DNA of 64,000 bases from Bacteroidota bacterium (GCA_018267285.1 JAFDYU010000015.1:124001-188000), one strand, 5' to 3'; shown: positions 34,412-43,451, counted from the first letter of the stretch. Notes: a model not told the origin generated them from the letters alone. Numbers and translations: made by a program.

Positions 34412-34857
34412 GAAGTCAATAATTTTTTCACTAACTCAGAAATAAGTTTACCCTCTGCTTGCCCGGCAAGTTGCTTGGTGGCTGTACCCATTACTTTGCC
34501 CATATCTTGCGGGCCTTGAGCACCTACTTGTGTTATGATGTTTTTTAGAATGGCCTCAACTTCTGTAGAGGTAAGTTGTTTGGGCAAGTAGCGGCTGATT
34601 ACCTCCAATTGAAATAATTCTCGCTTAGCAAGGTCATCGCGGTTTTCTTTTTGAAAAATTTCTGCCGACTCTTTGCGTTGCTTAGCGGCTTTCATCAACA
34701 GTTTGTTTTCGGCTTCTGCGGTTACTTCTCCGCTTCCGCCCTTCGTCTCTTCCAGCAAAATCATGGATTTGATGCTGCGCAACGCCTCAAGCTCTTCTTT
34801 GTTTTTGGCCAACATGGCCGACTTGATGTCGCTGTCAATTTTTTGTTTCAGGCTCAT
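34408..34857 (-). CDS. GatB/YqeY-domain protein
   Basis: A 149-residue YqeY-type protein: SLKQKIDSDIKSAMLAKNKEELEALRSI at the start (in part), ETKGGSGEVTAEAE, and QDMGKVMGTATKQLAGQAEGK at the end. The YqeY domain also forms the tail of the Asp/Glu-tRNA amidotransferase GatB; free-standing members are common and their role is unsettled. The ATG at 34857 matches the family start and clears the divergent pdxJ by 46 bases. Confidence 0.92.
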   Translation of the reverse strand: MSLKQKIDSDIKSAMLAKNKEELEALRSIKSMILLEETKGGSGEVTAEAENKLLMKAAKQRKESAEIFQKENRDDLAKRELFQLEVISRYLPKQLTSTEVEAILKNIITQVGAQGPQDMGKVMGTATKQLAGQAEGKLISELVKKLLTS

Positions 34858-34873
34858 GAGATTGATAAATTTG
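34843..34873 (+). promoter_or_regulatory. pdxJ promoter
   Basis: A TTG at 34843-34845 lies 20 bases before an exact TAnnTTTG (TAAATTTG, 34866-34873) on the plus strand, giving a leader of about 25-30 bases before the pdxJ ATG. The -33 part overlaps the first codons of yqeY. Confidence 0.5.
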
Positions 34874-34903
34874 TTGTGCGAAATTAACAAGTAAGTATAA
34901 ATA

Positions 34904-35617
34904 ATGACACGCCTTTCGGTAAACATCAATAAGATCGCAACCCTGCGCAACGCCCGCGGGGGCAATAATCCGGATGTGATTCGGGTGGCAAAAGACTGCG
35001 AGCGTTTTGGCGCACAAGGCATCACCGTGCACCCAAGGCCGGACGAAAGACACATTCGCTACCGCGATGTAGTTGAATTGAAAAATGTGGTAACTACCGA
35101 ATTAAACATTGAGGGTTACCCCGATGATCGTTTTTTAAAATTAGTACGAGAGGTGAAACCCGCACAGGCAACTTTGGTTCCCGATAAGCCCGATGCAATT
35201 ACCTCCAATGCCGGATGGGACACCTTAGCGAATGAAAAATTTCTATGCGAGGTGGTTGCCGAATTGAAAACAATCGGCACGCGTGTCTCGGTTTTTGTTG
35301 ACCCAAACGCGGCCATGGCAGAGGGCGCAAAAAAAATTGGAGCAGACCGAATAGAACTTTACACCGAACCGTATGCTTCGCGCTTTCATAAAAACAAAGA
35401 TGAAGCTGTTCGGTTGTATATCGAAACAGCAAAAGTTGCCCACGAAATTGGGCTGGGTGTTAATGCAGGCCACGATTTGGATCTTCGAAACCTGAAATTT
35501 TTAAAACATTCGCTCCCTCACTTGGATGAAGTGTCTATCGGCCACGCGTTGATTTGCGATGCGCTTTATTTTGGATTGGAAAATACCATCCAACTCTACC
35601 TACGTGAATTGAAATAG
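34904..35617 (+). CDS. pdxJ: Pyridoxine 5'-phosphate synthase
   Basis: A 237-residue TIM barrel that condenses 1-deoxyxylulose 5-phosphate with 3-amino-2-oxopropyl phosphate to make vitamin B6. Motifs: [46 protein letters not shown] and [10 protein letters not shown]. Divergent from yqeY. It ends four bases before the convergent YeeE/YedE gene. Presence of pdxJ means the cell uses the DXP-dependent B6 route. Confidence 0.96.
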   Translation: MTRLSVNINKIATLRNARGGNNPDVIRVAKDCERFGAQGITVHPRPDERHIRYRDVVELKNVVTTELNIEGYPDDRFLKLVREVKPAQATLVPDKPDAITSNAGWDTLANEKFLCEVVAELKTIGTRVSVFVDPNAAMAEGAKKIGADRIELYTEPYASRFHKNKDEAVRLYIETAKVAHEIGLGVNAGHDLDLRNLKFLKHSLPHLDEVSIGHALICDALYFGLENTIQLYLRELK

Positions 35618-35621
35618 CAAT

Positions 35622-36029
35622 TTATTGATGGCCGGGAAGCCGCGATTGTATCCGGCCGAACGTCCACGTACCGAGCAGTGCTGCAAGCAGTGTTACGATG
35701 GTTACTATGGATCCGGCACCGATCTGCGCATACAAGGGGCCGGGGCACGCACCCGTTAAAGCCCAACCAAAACCAAAAATTAGTCCACCAATAATAATTC
35801 CCGGGTGAAATTCTTTTTTAGGCCATTCGATAGTTTCGCCTTCCAACGTTTTCACTTTGAATTTAGTTAGCAAGTAAAGGGAGATGGCTCCGGTGGGGAC
35901 GGCCGTCATAAAAATTCCAAACATGTGGAAGCTTTCGAAGCGGAACATCTCCTGAATCCGATACCAGGAAATTGCTTCACCCTTGGTAAGCACCAACCCG
36001 AAGAAAATCCCAACCAATAAATAACCCAT
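35622..36029 (-). CDS. YeeE/YedE membrane protein, C-terminal half
   Basis: A 135-residue protein with about four helices (GYLLVGIFFGLVL, FGIFMTAVPTGAISLYLL, GIIIGGLIFGFGWALTG, IVTIVTLLAALLGTW) and the conserved cysteine motif ALTGACPGPLYAQIG. Together with the next upstream gene it makes the equivalent of one full-length YeeE/YedE (TsuA-like) transporter for thiosulfate or similar sulfur compounds. The start at 36029 lies five bases after the stop of its partner. Confidence 0.88.
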   Translation of the reverse strand: MGYLLVGIFFGLVLTKGEAISWYRIQEMFRFESFHMFGIFMTAVPTGAISLYLLTKFKVKTLEGETIEWPKKEFHPGIIIGGLIFGFGWALTGACPGPLYAQIGAGSIVTIVTLLAALLGTWTFGRIQSRLPGHQ

Positions 36030-36034
36030 ATTTT

Positions 36035-36595
36035 TCACAGCGACAGAATAAGCGGTAGAACAAAATGAGAAAATAAAATCCCCCCGATAAAAAAAGAAAG
36101 CGTTGCAACAAGCGAGGGCCATTGCAAAGCCGATAGCCCTAAGATGCCATGACCCGAGGTGCAGCCCTGAGCATAGCGTGTGCCGAACCCAACTAAAAAT
36201 CCACCTACCACCATTATTAAAAATCCTTTCAAAGAGAAGAGATCCTGCCAACTAAAAATTTCTTTTGGCATTAGCCCGATTTGTTGATTGATGCCAAATG
36301 AAGTAAAATAATTAACCGTATCTGCTGAAATCGCCACCGGGTTTGGGTTTGCAAAAACCCATCCACCAAGTATCCCTCCAATCAATAATCCGCCCGCGAA
36401 AAACAAACTCCAGATTTCTTTTTTCCAATTGTAAGCAAACAATGAAATTTTTGCAGGTACGCAAGCTGCACAGATGTGTCGCAGCGTGGAGGAGATGCCG
36501 AGCCATTTATTGCCCAGCCACAATAATAAAGGAACGGTTAAGCCAATCGACAAGCCGGCAATGTACCAGGGCCAGGGTTTGTACAGTAAATCCAT
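36035..36595 (-). CDS. YeeE/YedE membrane protein, N-terminal half
   Basis: A 186-residue protein with about five helices, carrying [12 protein letters not shown] and the signature [15 protein letters not shown]. The two cysteine motifs of the pair correspond to those that pass sulfur through TsuA-like channels. The ATG at 36595 (MDLLYKPW) is preferred over a start at 36616. The neighbouring divergent dsbD would fit a sulfur or thiol theme. First gene of the pair, with a clear promoter element 18 bases upstream. Confidence 0.88.
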   Translation of the reverse strand: MDLLYKPWPWYIAGLSIGLTVPLLLWLGNKWLGISSTLRHICAACVPAKISLFAYNWKKEIWSLFFAGGLLIGGILGGWVFANPNPVAISADTVNYFTSFGINQQIGLMPKEIFSWQDLFSLKGFLIMVVGGFLVGFGTRYAQGCTSGHGILGLSALQWPSLVATLSFFIGGILFSHFVLPLILSL

Positions 36596-36613
36596 AGACA
36601 AAAAACGAAACCT

Positions 36614-36621
36614 CAAAGGTA
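36614..36621 (-). promoter_or_regulatory. -7 promoter element TACCTTTG
   Basis: Exact TAnnTTTG on the minus strand, 18 bases upstream of the YeeE/YedE pair. Confidence 0.55.
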
Positions 36622-36786
36622 TACAAAATCACACCTGAATTTTTTAGGGTTTGTTAAAAAGTACTTAACATGATAGAAAAAGAAATTGAAAAACTGCCCG
36701 TTTTGTCGCGAATTAGACGACACCTCTTTTTTGTTCATCCGTATTTCACATTGCTTCGTTACTTTAGTGCTCAGATAATCAAACTT

Positions 36787-38880
36787 ATGTCGGCAAAATT
36801 TTTTCTTCAGGCTTTTCTTTTGCTCGCGGTGGCATTTTCATCCCTTCGTGCACAGGTATTGAATCCCGCAAAATGGACTCAGGCGTCTTCAAGAGCCGAA
36901 GCAAAAGTTGGCGATGAAATTGTACTTTCGTTTAAAGCCACCATCGACAAAGGTTGGTATTTGTATTCTTCAGAATTTCCGTGCGAAGACGGCCCCATCA
37001 AAGCTACTTTTAACTTCCTGCCCGATAAAAGTTATGAATTGATAGGTGGGATTGAAGCCATCAACCCGATAGACAAGCACGATAAGATTTTTGAATGCGA
37101 TGTAAAAATCTTTAAAGAAACGGCCGAGTTTCGCCAGAAGATAAAAGTTTTAAGTGCACCACTAAAACTTTCAGGCAATTACGAATACCAAGTCTGTACC
37201 GAAGTTACCGGCCAATGCGTGCCGGGCGATGTGGATTTTGTGTTTGATTATATTAAAGTTGTTGGTGCAATACAGAAACCAGCCGCTCAATCGGTTGAAC
37301 AAAAAACACAAAGCACAGCAACGAAAATACAAAGCACAGATTCATCTCAGATAATAGAGACAGAAAGTAAAACAACAACACCTGAACAACCTTCAACAGT
37401 TAAGGGACCACAACTCGATCCTGCTTTAGTACTACAGAACGCTAACGGGCAATCGCTCCTCGGCTTTTTTTTGCTGGCATTTTTAGCAGGACTTGCAGCG
37501 TTGCTAACGCCCTGTGTCTTCCCCATGATCCCCATGACGGTGAGCTTTTTTACAGGGCGCGGTACCCGGTTTCAAGCGTTGATGTACGGAATTTCAATTA
37601 TTGTGATCTATACTATTATCGGTGCCATTCTTGCTCCGTTGATGGGCCCCGAAACGGCCAATCATCTTTCTACTGAATGGATCCCCAACTTGATCTTCTT
37701 TTTAGTGTTTATCGTTTTCGGCTTGTCGTTCTTGGGTTTGTTTGAAATAACTCTGCCCGGAACATTCATAACTAAAATGGACCAGCAGGCCGACAAAGGA
37801 GGATTGACCGGAGTATTTTTCATGGCGTTTACATTGGTGTTGGTTTCCTTCTCATGCACCGGGCCGTTGGTGGGCAGTATATTGGTTTCTTCGGCAGGAG
37901 GTGAATTTCTAAAACCAATTATAGGTATGTTTGGCTTTGCATCGGCTTTTGCAATTCCGTTTACGCTTTTTGCTTTTTTCCCGAATTGGTTGAAGTCGCT
38001 TCCAAAATCTGGCGGTTGGCTTAACACCGTAAAAGTGGTTTTAGGTTTTGTTGAAATCGCACTTGCTTTTAAATTTTTGAGCATTGCCGATCAGGCCTTT
38101 CATTGGCGCATTTTAGATCGCGAGGTTAACCTTGCCATTTGGATTGTGATCACGGCAATGATCGGCATTTACTTGATGAAAGGATTTAGGATGCCGGGCG
38201 ATACCGGTTCCGATGCGGAAGACCGATCGGTAAGTGTGCTGCGGGTTTCGCTCGCTATCGTAGTATTTTCGTTTTTGGTTTATCTGGTTCCCGGCATGTG
38301 GGGGGCACCGCTTAAATCATTGGCGGGTTACCTCCCGCCTATGTCAACACACGATTTTGATTTGTTGGCTGCAACCCGAACTGAAAAAGCCAACGAAATT
38401 TGTGATGAACCAAAATACGCAGAGTTCCTACACCTGCCTCATGGCCTTAATGGCTACTTCGATTACAAGCAAGCACTGATGTGCGCACGGCAGCAGCACA
38501 AGCCTTTATTTATAGATTTTACCGGGCACGGATGCACCAACTGCCGCGAGATGGAAGCACGTGTGTGGAGCGACCCTCAGGTTTTGAAAAGACTGAAAGA
38601 AGATTTTGTTGTGGTGGCCTTATATGTGGATGACAAAACCGAACTTCCGGAAAGCGAGTGGTACACTTCGAAGTACGACAACAAAATGAAGAAGACCATC
38701 GGCAAACAAAATGCCGATTTGCAAATCGCGAACCTCAACAATAATGCACAGCCATTTTATGTTTTAGTGGGGCAAGACGAGAAAGTTTTAGTATCGCCAA
38801 AACCGTATGATTTGAGCGTTGAAAATTTTGTACAATTTCTGGATGAGGGCAAGCAAAAATTTAAAATGCGGTATAACTGA
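36787..38880 (+). CDS. dsbD: Thiol:disulfide interchange protein DsbD
   Basis: A 697-residue protein that carries electrons from cytoplasmic thioredoxin to periplasmic proteins. Parts in order: signal peptide (SAKFFLQAFLLLAVAFSS), N-terminal immunoglobulin-like domain (about 20-185, KGWYLYSSEFPCEDGP; Cys pair also at CTEVTGQC), a Gln/Thr/Ser-rich linker, an eight-helix CcdA-like membrane domain (about 220-530, TPCVFPMIPMTV and SCTGPLVGS cysteines), and a C-terminal thioredoxin domain with GCTNCREME. The start at 36787 begins the signal peptide. The N-terminal domain resembles the DsbD_N/DUF255-type of Bacteroidota. Confidence 0.94.
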   Translation: MSAKFFLQAFLLLAVAFSSLRAQVLNPAKWTQASSRAEAKVGDEIVLSFKATIDKGWYLYSSEFPCEDGPIKATFNFLPDKSYELIGGIEAINPIDKHDKIFECDVKIFKETAEFRQKIKVLSAPLKLSGNYEYQVCTEVTGQCVPGDVDFVFDYIKVVGAIQKPAAQSVEQKTQSTATKIQSTDSSQIIETESKTTTPEQPSTVKGPQLDPALVLQNANGQSLLGFFLLAFLAGLAALLTPCVFPMIPMTVSFFTGRGTRFQALMYGISIIVIYTIIGAILAPLMGPETANHLSTEWIPNLIFFLVFIVFGLSFLGLFEITLPGTFITKMDQQADKGGLTGVFFMAFTLVLVSFSCTGPLVGSILVSSAGGEFLKPIIGMFGFASAFAIPFTLFAFFPNWLKSLPKSGGWLNTVKVVLGFVEIALAFKFLSIADQAFHWRILDREVNLAIWIVITAMIGIYLMKGFRMPGDTGSDAEDRSVSVLRVSLAIVVFSFLVYLVPGMWGAPLKSLAGYLPPMSTHDFDLLAATRTEKANEICDEPKYAEFLHLPHGLNGYFDYKQALMCARQQHKPLFIDFTGHGCTNCREMEARVWSDPQVLKRLKEDFVVVALYVDDKTELPESEWYTSKYDNKMKKTIGKQNADLQIANLNNNAQPFYVLVGQDEKVLVSPKPYDLSVENFVQFLDEGKQKFKMRYN

Positions 38881-38917
38881 AAATATTCTGTTAAACTTGC
38901 AAGATTTTTCAACATAG

Positions 38918-40207
38918 TTGGCTTTGCAAAAGAAAATTTATTTCATCCTCAGCTCGGCATTTCTGCTTATTGCATTTCTTTTTTTTGCGTTGATGTACTC
39001 ACCGCTGTTTTCGCACCCGGGAGAATACGCATCCGTAATTGATTCCTCAAAGTTTGTAAAGGTTGAAAAGCCCATATTCAAGTATGGAATAAAAGTGAAC
39101 GGAATGGAGGTGATGGAAAGCTATGTGAAACGCAACCAACGGTTCACCGAATTATTGGAAGGCAGTTATGTCGCCCCCGAAGTTTTGAGGCAACTAAGTC
39201 TGATTACAAAATCAACGTTTGATTTCAGGCGCGTAACGGCTTCAAAAAAATACACACTCATTCATCAACCCGATTCTTCAAAAACGGCAGTGGCGTTGGT
39301 GTACGAGCCAAGCGAGGCCGAATATGTGATTTTTTATTTGAAAGACTCATTGAAAATAGAAGGCCATCAACGCGAGATCACAACCGTTGAAAAATCCATA
39401 ACCGGCATCATTGAAACTTCGCTCTACGAAACGATTGATAACATGAACATTTCCAGAGAGCTCACCAACAAATTTGTTGATGTGTTTGGCTGGCAGGTAG
39501 ATTTTCAGCATTTGCAAAAGGGAGATCGGTTCAAAATGATCTATGAAGAAAACCAGATCGAAGGCAAGCCGTTCGACATCGGCAGAATTTTGGGAATATA
39601 TTTCGAACATTCGGGCCGCGGATATTATGCATTTCCGTTCGATCAGGGTGAGGGCATTGATTATTTTGACGAGGATGGGAAGAGTTTGCGCAAAGCTTTA
39701 CTGAAATATCCAATTGAGTTCACGCGCATCAGTTCAAGGTACTCGCTTCGTAGGTTTCACCCGGTTGCCAGAGTTTACCGAGCCCACTTGGGAACGGATT
39801 TCGCTGCAACTAAAGGCACACCCATTCGCAGCGTAGGTGATGGAGTGGTTTTAGAAGCCCGCTATACCGCCAACAATGGCAACTACGTAACCATCCGCCA
39901 CAACGGAACATACACCACGGGCTATTTGCACATGTCTAAAATTGCTTCCGGAATATTTGCCGGCACACACATAAAACAAGGACAAACCATAGGCTTTGTG
40001 GGCAGCACTGGCCTAGCAACAGGCCCGCATCTTTGCTATCGCTTCTGGAGAAATGGTGTGCAAGTAGATGCACTGCGTGTAGAACTCCCTCCTTCAAAAC
40101 CGGTACAAAAAGAAAACTGGCAACAGTTTATTGAAAAAGTAAATGTATTAGCCATACAATTGCAGGCCATTGCATTTCCGGACGAACCAATAGTGGCTTC
40201 GCGATAG
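38918..40207 (+). CDS. M23-family peptidase relative, membrane anchored
   Basis: A 429-residue protein with an N-terminal hydrophobic anchor (IYFILSSAFLLIAFLFFALMY), a central domain (about 40-270) and a LytM/M23 domain (about 285-400). The first metal motif HLGTD and the middle His in GYLHMSK are present, but the last motif reads GPHLCYRF, so a Cys replaces the second His of HxH. The start is TTG (38918, or 38924); no ATG exists before the anchor. M23 enzymes cut peptidoglycan cross-bridges or, when degenerate, activate other hydrolases. Confidence 0.88.
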   Translation: MALQKKIYFILSSAFLLIAFLFFALMYSPLFSHPGEYASVIDSSKFVKVEKPIFKYGIKVNGMEVMESYVKRNQRFTELLEGSYVAPEVLRQLSLITKSTFDFRRVTASKKYTLIHQPDSSKTAVALVYEPSEAEYVIFYLKDSLKIEGHQREITTVEKSITGIIETSLYETIDNMNISRELTNKFVDVFGWQVDFQHLQKGDRFKMIYEENQIEGKPFDIGRILGIYFEHSGRGYYAFPFDQGEGIDYFDEDGKSLRKALLKYPIEFTRISSRYSLRRFHPVARVYRAHLGTDFAATKGTPIRSVGDGVVLEARYTANNGNYVTIRHNGTYTTGYLHMSKIASGIFAGTHIKQGQTIGFVGSTGLATGPHLCYRFWRNGVQVDALRVELPPSKPVQKENWQQFIEKVNVLAIQLQAIAFPDEPIVASR

Positions 40208-40378
40208 CCATTTATATTTATTCGTCAATATCAACGTTTGCGATCAGCTTAAACTGACATCGCGCAAATAATGAAACTAATAACTACAGCGACAGAATTA
40301 GAAAAAAGGTTTAGCTGTTGTGAGTATTTGAAAAATAGCACTACTATTTTCTGCCCTTCAGCAATACCTTCTCGCTTT

Positions 40379-40409
40379 TTGTAATATTAAAAATTAATAA
40401 TTACCTTTT
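40379..40409 (+). promoter_or_regulatory. Possible promoter of small lipoprotein gene
   Basis: TTG at 40379-40381 and TACCTTTT at 40402-40409 (one mismatch from TAnnTTTG), spacing 20, with the ATG 13 bases further on. The area is very AT-rich. Confidence 0.35.
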
Positions 40410-40422
40410 TAAAAAAATTGTT

Positions 40423-40929
40423 ATGAGAAATATATTCTTCTTTTCAATCTTTTTCTTATTGCTTATTTCGTGTGATAAAAGCCCCGAAACAAATAGTGAC
40501 ATTCAAGAAAGAATAGTAAATGAATCTATGAAAGCACGGGAATCAATTATTGCTATCAATAAACAGGCAGAAATATGGTATAAGTCTAAACAAATTGACT
40601 CTTTGACTAATTATATGGCTGACGATATTATACAGTTCCCTCCCAACAATAAACCATTAACGGGCAAAGCCAGTATCAAAGATTATTGGAAACAGCTATT
40701 TCAATTTGGTGATATAGTATTTTCACTTCAAACACAAGAAGTGAAAGCAAATGGACCTTTGGCAATTGAGTTGGGAAAATACAATCTTAAATTTAGTCCT
40801 AGCGCAAATTCCCCCGTTCCTGCTTTTGTAGACAGTGGCAACTACCTTGCACATTGGCACAAAATCAATGATAATTGGAAAGTAGTTTGGGATGCTCCCG
40901 TGAGCAGTGTGCCATTACCTTCAAAATAA
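40423..40929 (+). CDS. SnoaL/DUF4440-like lipoprotein
   Basis: A 168-residue lipoprotein (lipobox LLLISC, Cys near residue 17). The mature part fits the NTF2-like fold as in SnoaL/DUF4440 proteins: a helix (AEIWYKSKQIDSLTNYMADDIIQFPP), GKASIKDYWKQLF, and beta strands ending AHWHKINDNWKVVWDAPVS. Such proteins have varied roles (isomerase, steroid-like ligand binding, no enzyme at all), so the substrate is open. It is markedly AT-rich next to its neighbours, which suggests later acquisition. Confidence 0.85.
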   Translation: MRNIFFFSIFFLLLISCDKSPETNSDIQERIVNESMKARESIIAINKQAEIWYKSKQIDSLTNYMADDIIQFPPNNKPLTGKASIKDYWKQLFQFGDIVFSLQTQEVKANGPLAIELGKYNLKFSPSANSPVPAFVDSGNYLAHWHKINDNWKVVWDAPVSSVPLPSK

Positions 40930-40932
40930 AAG

Positions 40933-41021
40933 GCAGGTAAGAAATACTACCTGCAATATCGTATTGGCAATACGCGGGCTGAACTACTTCGTATCTACTG
41001 AGATGCGCCATAGCCAATACG
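40933..41021 (+). promoter_or_regulatory. Competing hairpins ahead of patatin gene
   Basis: GCAGGTA (40933-40939) and TACCTGC (40948-40954) form a seven-base stem with an eight-base loop. Next, CGTATT (40960-40965) can pair locally with AATACG (40969-40974), or the longer CGTATTGGC (40960-40968) can pair with GCCAATACG at 41013-41021. The two choices exclude each other. The block lies 35-120 bases before the ATG of the patatin gene. No T-run follows any stem. Confidence 0.45.
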
Positions 41022-41055
41022 TAAACCGTTATTTACAGAAGTCTTCTTCGGAGCG

Positions 41056-43344
41056 ATGAAAGCCGGGCTATCCATATTTTTTTTCCTTTTTTCCTGGGTG
41101 TGTTTTTCGCAAAAAGTGGGGCTCGTGCTGAGCGGAGGTGCAGCCAAAGGAATTGCGCACGTGGGTGTGCTCAAAGCCCTTGAAGAAAATGAAATCCCGA
41201 TTGATTACATAGCGGGCACTTCGATGGGCGGCATTGTGGGCGGATGTTATGCCGCAGGGATGAGCCCGCAACAAATTGAGGACATTATGACTTCGAAAGA
41301 ATTTCTCGATTGGGTTAATGGCCGAGTGGAAGAAAACAACAGATATTTTTACTACAAAAAAGACGAGGAGCCCTCTTTTATCAAATTAAATCTCTCGCTC
41401 GACTCAACCCTGAACGTTGCGTTAAACACCAGCATTGCCAACGACCTCTCCTTAAATTTTGCATTAGCCGAAACGATGGCACAGCCTTCTGGTATTGCAA
41501 AAAATAATTTCGACAGTTTGTTTGTGCCGTTGCGGATTGTTACAGCCGATATTTTTACGCAAACTCAGGTGGTGCTTTCCAAAGGACCGTTAAACGATGC
41601 ACTGAGAGCAACACAAACTGCGCCTTTTTTTTATACTCCAATCCGCATCAACGGTAAATACCTGTTTGATGGAGGCGTTTACAATAACTTTCCCGTAGAT
41701 GTTGTTCAAAAGTCGTTTCACCCCGATGTGGTAATTGGAAGTAACGTTTCCTCCAAAGTCTACGATAAATATCCGTATGGTGAAGACGATAAACTGATCT
41801 CGAGATCACTGTTGTATATGTTGCTCGATAAATCCGATCCAACAAAAATCCCGTCAACCGGAATTTACATTCAACCGAACATCAAAAATTTTTCAGCTTT
41901 TGATTTTGCCAAAGCAAAAGCGTTGATCGATAGCGGTTACGCTCAAGCGATGAAGCAGATGCCCGAGATCAAAGCAAAAATTGCATTGCGCAGAACGTGC
42001 GAAGAAGTGGCTGCCGATAGAAATAAATTTAACAGCAGGGCAGTGCCCATTACCGTTTCAACTATTTCGTTTGAAGGCTTTAACCGAAGCCAACAACGCT
42101 ACCTCAATCGTTTCTTTAAAAACGGCAAACGGCCACTACACTTTAAAGACATTAAAGATGGTTACTATAAATTAATCTCCGATGATTATTTCAACAATGT
42201 CTATCCGGGATTTTTATTCGACCCGGCAACCAAAAATTACGAATTCAAACTTGCGCGCAGACCGCACAATAATTTTCAAGTTGATTTTGGAGGAGTGATA
42301 GCCACCAGAAACATCAGCAACATTTATCTTGGGTTAAATTATTATTCTTTTCGAAGTATCCTTACCCACGCTCAGGTAAATTTTGCAACCGGAGATTTTT
42401 ACAAATCCGCACAAATCAAAACCCGTTTTGATTTCCCGTATCTCGGACAATTTTATCTGGAGCCCGAGGCCACGTTTAACAGTTGGAATTTTTTTCAAGG
42501 GAATGATATCATTGCAAAAAAATTTACGCCCACTGTGTTAAACCGGGTCGATCGGAAGTACGGAGTGAAATTGGGGGTGCCGATAGCCAAGCAAGCCAAA
42601 GTTTTTTTACAGGGCGCTTACATTGCAAACAACGACCAATACATCGACAGAAATGTGCTGATCTCTTCCGATACACTCGATCAACTGGAACTCTCGGGTT
42701 TGCGGTTTGGCGTAGGTGCTACGTTCAGTTCTTTAAATCGTAAACAATATCCTTCGCAAGGGAAAGCCTTTTCTATCTCGGGAAATTATTTTTCGCTGCT
42801 CGAACAATTTAAGCCCGGCAATACATCTGTAGAGAATTCGTCAACAAGGATCAATCATACCTTTCTGCAGGCCAAAGTTTCCATCGAACAATATTTTAAC
42901 AAAGGAGTTTACAGCTCAGGCTATTTGCTAGAGGGTGTGCTCTCCAACCAGCCTACCTTTACCAATTATTTTGGTACCATCATCAACGCACCTGCCTTTA
43001 ATCCGCTTCAAGACAGCCGTACGCTGCTTCTTCAAAACTTTAGAGCTTTCAATTATGTTGCCGGGGGATGGCGAAATGTTTTTTCGATCAAACGAAACCT
43101 TGATCTGCGCCTCGAAGCCTATGCCTTTAAGCCTTTACGGTCGATAGCTGAAGACAATAATCAACATGCAAAAATTGAAGACCGGATAGAACAACTCTAT
43201 TTTGCCGGTATGGCCGATGTGGTTTATCACAGTACCGTTGGGCCTATAAGCCTCAGCGTTAATTATTACGATGATAGAAACAGGCAGTTGGGCGTTCTGC
43301 TGCATGTAGGTTTTTTGCTGTTCAATAAAACATCGTTGGAGTAA
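41056..43344 (+). CDS. Patatin-POTRA-barrel protein (type Vd-like)
   Basis: A 762-residue protein: signal peptide (GLSIFFFLFSWVCFSQ), then a patatin phospholipase domain at about 18-310 with the oxyanion loop SGGAAKGIAHVG, nucleophile GTSMGG and catalytic Asp in FDGGVYNNFPVD. A POTRA-like segment follows at about 325-400 (ISFEGFNRSQQRYLNRFF), then a beta-barrel of the surface-antigen type (to residue 762, ending VGFLLFNKTSLE). This is the layout of type Vd autotransporters such as PlpD/FplA, in which the lipase is exported through its own barrel. No cleavage site between the parts can be seen. Confidence 0.92.
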   Translation: MKAGLSIFFFLFSWVCFSQKVGLVLSGGAAKGIAHVGVLKALEENEIPIDYIAGTSMGGIVGGCYAAGMSPQQIEDIMTSKEFLDWVNGRVEENNRYFYYKKDEEPSFIKLNLSLDSTLNVALNTSIANDLSLNFALAETMAQPSGIAKNNFDSLFVPLRIVTADIFTQTQVVLSKGPLNDALRATQTAPFFYTPIRINGKYLFDGGVYNNFPVDVVQKSFHPDVVIGSNVSSKVYDKYPYGEDDKLISRSLLYMLLDKSDPTKIPSTGIYIQPNIKNFSAFDFAKAKALIDSGYAQAMKQMPEIKAKIALRRTCEEVAADRNKFNSRAVPITVSTISFEGFNRSQQRYLNRFFKNGKRPLHFKDIKDGYYKLISDDYFNNVYPGFLFDPATKNYEFKLARRPHNNFQVDFGGVIATRNISNIYLGLNYYSFRSILTHAQVNFATGDFYKSAQIKTRFDFPYLGQFYLEPEATFNSWNFFQGNDIIAKKFTPTVLNRVDRKYGVKLGVPIAKQAKVFLQGAYIANNDQYIDRNVLISSDTLDQLELSGLRFGVGATFSSLNRKQYPSQGKAFSISGNYFSLLEQFKPGNTSVENSSTRINHTFLQAKVSIEQYFNKGVYSSGYLLEGVLSNQPTFTNYFGTIINAPAFNPLQDSRTLLLQNFRAFNYVAGGWRNVFSIKRNLDLRLEAYAFKPLRSIAEDNNQHAKIEDRIEQLYFAGMADVVYHSTVGPISLSVNYYDDRNRQLGVLLHVGFLLFNKTSLE

Positions 43345-43382
43345 CAGTTAGATTGTAAAGAGAAATGGCCTATTCTGTAGGG

Positions 43383-43410
43383 TTGACCTCGCACCGGTCA
43401 TGTACTTTTT
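43383..43410 (+). promoter_or_regulatory. Possible promoter of OmpA pair
   Basis: TTG at 43383-43385, 17 bases, then TACTTTTT at 43403-43410 (one mismatch from TAnnTTTG). The ATG lies about 40 bases downstream. Confidence 0.4.
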
Positions 43411-43451
43411 TTGCCTTTTTGTTTTTTTAATTATGTTTACCCTTTAATTTA

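Noticed and set aside
35622..36595. YeeE/YedE as one gene broken by a frameshift
   Set aside because: Each half has its own start with a sensible N-terminus and its own stop, and separate halves are a usual arrangement for this family, so a natural two-gene form is more likely than a mutation.
38882..38917. ATG start for the M23-like gene upstream of the TTG
   Set aside because: No in-frame ATG occurs between the dsbD stop and the membrane anchor, so TTG at 38918 or 38924 is kept.
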